From assembly GCA_005765155.1 (NCBI GenBank), contig VCCP01000003.1:806001-870000 (forward strand): DNA of 64,000 bases, given 5' to 3'. Positions within the stretch are counted from its first letter, which is position 1, and each line of letters opens with the position of its first letter. The translations under genes were made by a program, and so were the position numbers. A model generated the notes under the pieces. The model worked only from the letters and a program-made list of their open reading frames with translations, did not search any database and had not been told where the DNA came from. The stretch is from Zelopaecilomyces penicillatus. Its lineage: Eukaryota; Ascomycota; Sordariomycetes; Hypocreales; Pseudodiploosporaceae. Of the stretch, positions 57,140 to 64,000 are shown piece after piece.

Positions 57140-58149
57140 TTACCTCCTAGGCTGATGATACCGATGTGACTCTCGAGTAATTTGGTCCAGTGATTCGGAA
57201 TGTATCACTCCCTCACTAAGCTGAAGCCCTCGAATGGCAGCCGCATGCGATGTAACAGTTTCTTTGACCAAGCTCTCATGTGGTATCACCACGAGCTCAC
57301 GTCCAGAATGCAATCCTGCGACTTCCTTCCAAGTATCAAGAACGTCTGGCTTTAATGTTAGATCAAATGTGCCACACCAGCCGAGGGTTATGGTGGTGAA
57401 GTATCGTGATTTCGTCGCTACTCGGTATCGAAAAGCGCCTGCGTTCCATCTCATGCCATTTTAGATTTCCAGTGTCTCCAGAGACGGCATTTGGAGGGCA
57501 GCAGCACCAGATTCTGCGAGTAGTTAGTTGATTGACTGTCTCGGAACTAGATCGCGGCGTCAACAGCGGGGATGTTAATGTCAAGGACTTCAGATCGTTC
57601 CAGATCCAGTATGGCTCGCGGGCTTTGAAGGAATCGAGGGCGTCAACAATGTAAGAGGCTGATAGCTTTTCTAGGCGGGTGCTTCTCCAGGCCAAGGCTG
57701 CTACTCCATGAACGAAGAATACAAAAGAGGCCATCAAAAACTTCTTGCACAATATAGTTGTTCACACATCTCCTCAGTAGTTCCTCAGAGCCCTTGCAAC
57801 TCGGGCAAGCGTATGTCTCAAGCTCAATGCGCAGCCACAGATGTTTTACAAGACCCCTCTGGCGCCGGACAAACTTGTGGAACATGCCGAAGCATGACTG
57901 TGTTATTGCCAGGCGGCTGTATAGTTTCGGCTCAAAAAAGGCTTGCCACTCTTTGCAAACGACAGAATATTTGGCAAAGTGGGCTTTTTGGGCCTGTGAA
58001 GCGTTGGCGGTTGGTGCATCAATGGTACGCTTGATGTAGTTGGGTTGCTTGTTGTCCGCGACTATAGCCGCAAGAAGCAGCAGTCGTAATTCTGCGGGGA
58101 GATGTGGCCACTGAGGTGGTGTAGTGCCTGTGATTTGCATGGCCGGCAT
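57140..58149 (-). pseudogene. Broken F-box family gene
   Basis: The first frame (from ATG 58149) begins with an F-box-like segment (WPHLPAELRLLLLAAI, YSVVCKEWQAFFEPKLYSRL) and continues HLWLRIELETYACPSC to ILRSWS. A second frame then carries STRLEKLSASYIVDALDSF and WIWNDLKSLTLTSPLL. A third carries LLAESGAAALQMPSLETLEI, an in-frame TAA at 57461-57463, then NGMRWNAGAFRYRVATKSRY and LVVIPHESLVKETVTSHA to the end. All three parts are in the order of a known type of fungal F-box protein. A large central part normally present is missing at the first junction (near 57690), and a frameshift lies near 57523. F-box proteins recruit substrates to SCF ubiquitin ligases; this copy is unlikely to work. 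Confidence 0.75.
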
Positions 58150-60002
58150 ATCAGAAGTATAAAAGTGAATAATAGGAAAATGGGGGTGGGGGTAGTAATA
58201 TAGGATCGCCGAGAAGTTTGAATCTTTTGTTTTGTTTGGTTTGGTTCTGGTGATGAGTTTTCTCTTTTACTTCTCTGTAATAAGCAGATGCATAGTTCAG
58301 TCCCCGGCTACTTCCCCTGTTTTACGTAAAGTTCGGGTCCCCGATTTGGATTTGTTGTTGCGTCTGATGCGGATTATTGGGCGTAGCTGTGGCGCCGCTA
58401 GATAACATGGGATCATCATCTAGACTTGTGGTCCAGTAGGTGTATTCGGAAATTTACCCAGATGCGTCGTATTTTTCTGACTAGGGCTGTAATCCGAACA
58501 GATCGGTTAGGGGCAGACTGCACCAGGGGCTCATTCTTTGCTGAGAGATGCCGGTATGGTACTGGGTATATGCACAATCATCGTAATAAAGTACTTGATG
58601 ACGACGCCCAGATTCTTTGTCTTGTACGGTGGCAGCGGAGCCTCAGATTGAGCGCAAGATTTAATTTGCTAGATCAGCAACAGATGCCAACTGCTTGGCT
58701 TCAGGAACAGAACATTCAAGCGACTAGACACAGTAGAGCGGATCAAGTTTCGATGAGAAACGTCGCGAACCATTGAGAAGCACGAGCGGTGAGACATGTT
58801 TGGGCTGGTAGTGATGTATATTCCAGCGCGTTGCCGAGAGAAAAGAGATGACCGATTATTCGACTCGTCAGGCCATGAAGATCTTGGCGAAGGGGAGTCA
58901 ATAACACTAAACCCCGAGTGAAGGTAGCGTTTCGATCGACCACCAAATGGAGAGGAAGTGGTTGAGTCTCAAAGGACAGAGAGACATGACACGTGGGTTT
59001 GTTAAGTTGGCTAGGTATCTCAAGAGACTGGCTGGAAGTGCCTCGAAAAGACAAACAAGTAAGCAGGTGTCATTGGTTGTCAATCACATTTAGATATCCT
59101 AGTAAAGCGTAGCGCTCCAGATTTGCTTACCTTGTAGGATGATTCAAGGCTTCAAAGCCACCACAATCACCAACCACAGTGATAATGCTGATTGATAATT
59201 AATCAGTCTTACCAAGAGCTTTGCCTATCTCTGGGAGTACCTTGCTGTTTTAAGCGTGTTAACTTGTAGGAAAGGTATCATGATTTCTAGCAATCTCTAG
59301 CAATATCCAGATACTAGAGATGGGCAAAAAAAAGCAATGCAACGTTACAATGTCTTCATCAGCCATTTCTTTCGTGACTTGATGTTGGACAGTGTACTTG
59401 TCTATGCTGTATGGGGTAATGTAACGGAATAAAGCTACTGTATGCTCTGCTCTATGAGGGCAAACTCAATAAGTGAAACCCCTTTTTTTCCTTCATCGGC
59501 TACATCCCACATGCGCTTGCGGGCGCAACATTCCTGCGACTACGTTAGATCAAGGCAAGTCATGCATTGAGGTTCGGAGCGGGAACCAAGATTGCCGGAC
59601 AGCCGGGGGCATTTAGGTTGGTTACTTGCGCCGTTTTTCCTTCGGGATTGGGATGAATATGTATGTATTTTTTCTTGGGTAAAACTTAAGGAGGAGAGGA
59701 GGGTTCCTGGAGCTAGATTGGGATGAATCATATATTTTCTGACCAGACAGGCTTAGGTCACTGACTTAGCTACTTATTATATAGAAGATCAGAGCGCTTG
59801 ATCGGAATCTCCCACTTCTTTTGTAGATTGGTGCTTAGACGAACCTGGCATGGGACGTTGATTTGCTGCCAATTCTGCATACGACCACAATCATGAGGTA
59901 TTAAAAGAGGCAGATCCCGCCACGTCTCTCCTTTTTTTCTATCATCAAACAATCATCCTCAATTTCAAAGACTTCATCCGCAAAACATCACCAAAAAAAA
60001 AA
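58150..60002. other. Intergenic with decamer repeat remnant
   Basis: 1.85 kb. Short frames only. A possible TATA-like TATTAAAAG at 59899-59907 sits upstream of the small secreted-protein frame. Confidence 0.4.
59283..59312. repeat. Three copies of the decamer minisatellite
   Basis: Units ATTTCTAGCA, ATCTCTAGCA and ATATCCAGAT at 59283, 59293 and 59303, the same decamer as in the eight-copy array at 45480, 14 kb away. Confidence 0.8.
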
Positions 60003-60336
60003 TTGAAGTTCCTCTCTGTGATTCTCGCGCTCGCTGCGGTGGTTGTTGCGCTCCCCGCTGAGGATTTGGAGGCTCGCCAGGGTGGCTGCCAGCAGCAGTG
60101 CTATGGCAACGTTCCCAGATGTCCCAGAGGCCTTGTGAGAATAACCCACCTCTTCCTCTTCTTTTTGGGCGAAATGATTATAATGCGCATATATATATAT
60201 ACTGACTTTTGTTGCAGGTGCCTAGACAAGTGGTACGAAAATCTCATGAGTTGTAGCAGGTAGTTTATGTGGTGAGATTGAAGATGTGCTGACGTGAACG
60301 CTACAGTTCCAGGGTTGCTACCGCTGCTGCCCATAG
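60003..60336 (+). CDS. Possible small Cys-rich secreted protein without an ATG start
   Basis: A frame reads like a signal peptide (KFLSVILALAAVVVALPAE), a Kex2-like EAR, then CQQQCYGNVPRCPRGL. The first codon, directly after an A-run typical of a fungal start context, is TTG, and no in-frame ATG lies upstream within 60 bases. A GT-AG intron is likely (about 60135-60217). Downstream pieces with further cysteines follow (CLDKWYENLMSC near 60219, then GCYRCCP to a stop at 60334-60336), but the phases do not join cleanly. Either the exon model is wrong or the gene is broken. Function is not known; no family recognised. Confidence 0.4.
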
Positions 60337-60812
60337 AGGGTTTGTGAGGCATACGAGGTTGGTGCGTCTGAGCTTTGTTAGTGGTGGCAATGAGATGTGT
60401 TATGACTTGCATTGTTTATACGAGTCATGTAGAAGTGTCATTGTTAAATGAGATTGTGAAATAATACTAGTCTCTACGCTTGGGGAGTCATTGCGCTCAA
60501 GAAATGTCTATGTAATGCTGACGTCAGAAGCCGAACTCAATGGCGATTGAGAAGTGCCATTATTGTAGACTTTGTAGTGCCGAGCGGACCCTTCCTTGTT
60601 TGACTTGTTTCTTGAGTTGGTCATATAACCCAACTCATCGTAGCCACCGTTGTCATGCATTATAGGTTGGGAACATGCCGTTTTTCATGGGTAAATATAA
60701 CCCAGGTGCAAGGATTCACTAGAGATGATTGTAAGTGGTCAGATATCACTTTCACAGATTGAAATATATATATTTTATGTATTGGTTAATAATATATACA
60801 GTGGCCAAGGCC
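60337..60812. other. Intergenic, no gene seen
   Basis: About 480 A/T-rich bases, 3' side of the glutathione transferase gene. Confidence 0.4.
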
Positions 60813-61647
60813 CTACTCCCCGTCCAACTCGGGGTAGTGCCGCCAAATACCCTCGGAATACGGACTCCGCCGCTCGCTGCTCAGATAGCTCTTGATATTT
60901 GGTCGTTGCTTGACGGCGTCGTAAAGTTTAAAGACGGCGTCATATGTGCCGGATTCCCTGAGCTTAGCCACAGTCTTGGGGAATGCATATTGCGTGCCAT
61001 CCAGACACTGAGAAAGATGAGTTAGCAAACAAGCGGAGACTGATAGAATAAGGACCACGGCTACTAACCTGAAACAGTACTAGGTCGGCATAGGTGAGGT
61101 TGTCACCATACAGCCATGGGCCGCTGCCACTCGTCTTGGCAGTGAGCACACGCTGCAGATAGGTGAGAAACTTGGGAAGTCGCTCGTCTCTAAAGGTCTT
61201 GGACCGTCGTTTAGCCTCTGGTTTCTGGTCATCATAGAAAAGAGAGGTGCCGATGGGATGATGCGTTTCATGCGGTTCAACCAGTAGACCGTCCAGGATG
61301 GTAAGGACAATGCCGTTCAAATGGAAGAAGGCGTCGCCTGATGCCGGAGCGAGGCTCAACTTGGGCGCCAGGTAAAGAAGAATGTTGGGGGTCTGGGCGA
61401 GAGTCAGGTCGCCGTGTCGGAGAACCGGAGGAGCGAACACAGGCGGGCTGTCATCGTCGCCGAGGTTTTCGGGAGACATGTAACCCATAACAGCGGGGAT
61501 AGCAACGTCGGGGGTCTTTGCGATGTCGTTGTAAGCGACGCCGGCTTCTTCGAATAGCAGACGGATGAGCTCGCCACGGCCAGGGATGCCAGGCCAGTAG
61601 ATGAGCTCGAACTGGGCGTCGTCCTGGTTGGGAGCGGACGGAGACAT
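60813..61647 (-). CDS. Glutathione S-transferase
   Basis: Exons 61647-61069 and 61007-60813 give 257 residues. The thioredoxin-like N-terminal domain has ELIYWPGIPGRGELIRLLFE, with a Tyr in the position used to activate glutathione in alpha/pi/sigma-type enzymes, and LTLAQTPNILLYL, the glutathione-binding segment (usually Q-S-x-A-I). The helical C-terminal domain has WLYGDNLTYADLVLFQ (N-capping motif) joined over the intron to CLDGTQYAFPK. Conjugates glutathione to electrophiles; cytosolic. Compared with typical members there is an insertion after the first domain start (VMGYMSPENLGDDDSPPVF). Substrate cannot be told. Confidence 0.87.
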
Positions 61648-63319
61648 GGTGGATGTATTTGGGTGTGTGAGACAGGAAGATTTGCAGTACTGAAAGAGGT
61701 GAGGGTATCACGATGGTTGTAGATGCGAAAAGATCAGGTCGCTGGCAGGCTTTAAAAATTAGATGCTCTGAGGGAAGTGATGATGAGTTAGATAGGTGTG
61801 TTGGAGAGAAGTGGCGAGGCGGTAGTTATAATACATATTTTGTGGGGGTACGTGGCCATTACCCACAATACCCGGCATGTCGTTCTGTACATGACGGGAC
61901 ATAATCTCCATATCGATTCCATCTGTTGCATGTAATTTGATGATATCGCCAAGGACTGTCATTGACTCATGGAAGCCTAAATATGGTAAGGACTTAATAT
62001 CGAAACAAGGCTCGGCGCTACTTTGCCATGCCGCTTTGAGCACTAGTCGGCCGTGGCATAATTCCTCTTTTGGCAGACTGATTTGTCGTCTATGGCTCTG
62101 CTTGGTCAACTATTGAGTGTTTCAAGGCCGCTTGGGGGTGGGATTGTGGGATTTTTCGGTGTGGAAACAAACGTTTCAAAGGGAATAGGCGGGAGACGGT
62201 AGATGACCTAAACTAGCTCAATCGGCTATTATGTGGCGGTGGGTTAGATATTGTAAGCTATTTTGATGCCGCTAGACAAACTGCGTCATTGTAACATGAG
62301 CATCGGGAGTAAGTTGAACTGTAAGTATCTAAGATTGTGCTACAGATGTTGATGTCAATATTGGTTTGTACACTGACAGAAATTGCCTCTGCTGATCTGT
62401 CGGGCCGAGTAAATACCAGCTGTCATTACATCTACTCTGCAGTGCAACTGTGTCTTTACCTATGATTACACGTCCTCTTCTTCATAGCTCGAAGGCACTT
62501 TTGACACGCATTGTTAATAACTCTCCAGTCTCGGTAGTCCACGATGCCGGGTTGTAAGTGGACCGCATGTTCCAGCTGCCCCGTGCATGGTTTGCATCTC
62601 CTCACGATTTCATCAAGGATCATCCAGGGGTCCCTCCCTCCGAATACCGGCTATCCCACAAGTTGGCCGTCAGACAGCTCGGCGATCCCACCTTGAATTA
62701 ATAATGGGAGAGAAAATTCGAGGAAAATATCCACCTCGTTCTGCTGTTTAGAGCGCTGATTAGCAATTGAAGATGTGGGTTTACATCATGTTTGCTGGTC
62801 GAGGCGGTCTCGGCCATTCATTTAACTGGACAAGTCATGGACTCACTCATAAGCATCAGGGTCAAGATGCTCAGTGGTCTGTAGGTACACAGTACAGTGC
62901 ATCTAGCGCCTCCGTTGGTCCCTGAAGCGGGGGCGGGTCAAGGAACCCGGAACAGCACAGTACCTAATCCATGGACATGTCACCTATCAAAGTCATGAAT
63001 TCTTCATCCACCAGATATGGATAATGACTGCCATGAGAGGTGCAAACACTGCACTGGGAATAGCATCATTTGTTTCAATGAGCAAAACATGGATTGAAAC
63101 AGTTGATATGGATTGTAGCGTGTTTGCACGTCGGCACCTGCCAGATTTGGACAAGACGTTTTGCGGACGCGCAAGTGGACCGCCAGATTACATCACCAAC
63201 AACTCCGCCCAGCCACCCATACAGCTGTGACTGTAGGCTCAATACTCCTCCTCTTCTTGGACCGGGCTGTTTAGCTTTCCCTTTCACCAAAGGTAAGGGT
63301 AACGCCAACATAAGCATCA
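61648..63319. other. Divergent intergenic region
   Basis: 1.67 kb between two divergent genes. No gene recognised on either strand. Confidence 0.4.
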
Positions 63320-64000
63320 ATGCCTTCAATCATGGATGAAAAGGCCAGTCTTCCGCCTTACAGCGCCCTCGAGCTGCCGCCACCAACAGGCTCGGGGAGT
63401 TTCCGCTTCCGCACCCGTCGGGCTGGTGTTCGGCGCTCGCGAGCCCTCAAGTTTGTCGCGCTCGCGTGTTTGGCCCTGATTGCTCTGGGCCAGTGGAAGC
63501 AGGTCTGGCGGACGAGCAGCAGAGACCCGAAGCTGTCGCTGGAGAAGCTCAGCGACGACTTGCAGACGTGCCGCAAGCTTCGCCACAAGCCGCAGGATCC
63601 AATTGGCCTTGGGCGAGAGAAAAATGCTAGGTACATTGATGGCAGCAAGGCTACGCTCATCAAGAATGCGACCATCTGGGTGGGTGAGCCTGTGAAAGGT
63701 ACGAGTGAGGAGGATGCGAGGGCGGGCAAAGGGTGGGAGTGGACTAGAGGCGATGTGCTGCTTGAACATGGCCTCATTAAAAGAGTTGAAGCTCAAATCC
63801 CGTCGCGCTCTCTGCCCAAGGGCACCAAGGTCTACGATGCTGCTGGCCGCCTGCTCACCGCTGGCATCATCGATATGCACAGCCACGCGGGTGTCATGTC
63901 GCTGCCAATGCTCGAGGGCTACGAGGACACGAACGAAATGTCCGACAATGTCACGCCTTGGGCCCGTTCCATTGACTCCATTTACCCCTTTGACCCTCAG
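63320..64000 (+). CDS. Membrane-anchored amidohydrolase (5' part)
   Basis: Open from the ATG at 63320 (or 63332, four codons later) to the window edge, 227 codons. A Pro- and Arg-rich cytosolic head precedes one hydrophobic anchor (about residues 43-58, FVALACLALIALGQW), so the enzyme part faces the lumen or outside. Then ATLIKNATIWVGEP and LLTAGIIDMHSHAG bring the first beta-strands and the HxH metal ligands of the amidohydrolase superfamily, in the group that includes fungal imidazolonepropionase-like hydrolases. MLEGYEDTNEMSDNVTPW follows. The rest of the barrel, with the remaining ligands, lies beyond the window. Substrate unknown. Confidence 0.82.
   Translation, partial: MPSIMDEKASLPPYSALELPPPTGSGSFRFRTRRAGVRRSRALKFVALACLALIALGQWKQVWRTSSRDPKLSLEKLSDDLQTCRKLRHKPQDPIGLGREKNARYIDGSKATLIKNATIWVGEPVKGTSEEDARAGKGWEWTRGDVLLEHGLIKRVEAQIPSRSLPKGTKVYDAAGRLLTAGIIDMHSHAGVMSLPMLEGYEDTNEMSDNVTPWARSIDSIYPFDPQ

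Overview
The window looks like nuclear DNA of a filamentous ascomycete, most likely a Sordariomycete and perhaps Hypocreales (inference). Genes are split by short introns of about 45-140 nt with GT..AG ends and CTAAC/CTAAT branch sites. The gene set is typically fungal: Zn2Cys6 regulator, dual-domain fluoride exporter, MYND gene, F-box family, vacuolar alkaline phosphatase, single-domain uracil phosphoribosyltransferase, and a complex I assembly factor that budding yeast lacks. No operons, phage, CRISPR or tRNA genes were seen. Exon coordinates were worked out by hand from reading frames and splice signals.

Left part (1-14.3 kb): an AT-rich, decayed block with a roughly 24-bp tandem repeat (1-660). 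Then come a four-exon Cys-containing orphan (1709-3083), TYR1 prephenate dehydrogenase carrying a 2-bp frameshift as sequenced (3409-5354), an ATS1/KTI13-like RCC1 protein (5731-6825), the checkpoint clamp subunit RAD9 (6884-8550), a GH18 chitinase without signal peptide (10371-11735) and a Zn2Cys6 regulator (12486-14292).

Middle (14.3-37 kb): a gene-poor stretch with a possible gene relic, then a FAR1-type DNA-binding protein (18758-19381), a small coiled-coil protein (21497-22085), ribosomal protein eL34 (22569-23315) and NDUFAF3-like protein (24052-24894). These are followed by an alpha/beta-hydrolase fused to a capping-enzyme/PIR1-like cysteine phosphatase (26738-28675), vacuolar alkaline phosphatase (29169-30857), 4.5 kb without a recognisable gene, and a secreted protein with two lectin-like domains (35399-37216).

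Right part (37-64 kb): a CorA-like cation channel with GQN instead of GMN (37912-39832), an amidoligase-like protein with altered signature residues (40343-41647), a secreted trypsin homologue that has lost all three catalytic residues (42927-43670) and a polytopic membrane protein (43940-44867). A repeat-rich zone follows (45.5-46.9 kb: a decamer minisatellite, then roughly 130-bp tandem modules that look like exon plus intron). Beyond it lie DNA ligase IV (47426-50475), uracil phosphoribosyltransferase (50659-51466), fluoride exporter FEX (52580-54025), a six-exon MYND protein (54463-56796), a broken F-box gene (57140-58149), a possible small Cys-rich secreted protein that lacks an ATG (60003-60336), a glutathione S-transferase (60813-61647) and the start of a membrane-anchored amidohydrolase (63320 to the edge).

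The mix is housekeeping genes (tyrosine and pyrimidine synthesis, DNA repair and checkpoint, translation, mitochondria, ion homeostasis) interleaved with accessory secreted genes, pseudoenzymes, pseudogenes and repeat relics. The strongest candidates for unusual biology are the triad-less trypsin, the hydrolase-phosphatase fusion and the exon-intron tandem array.
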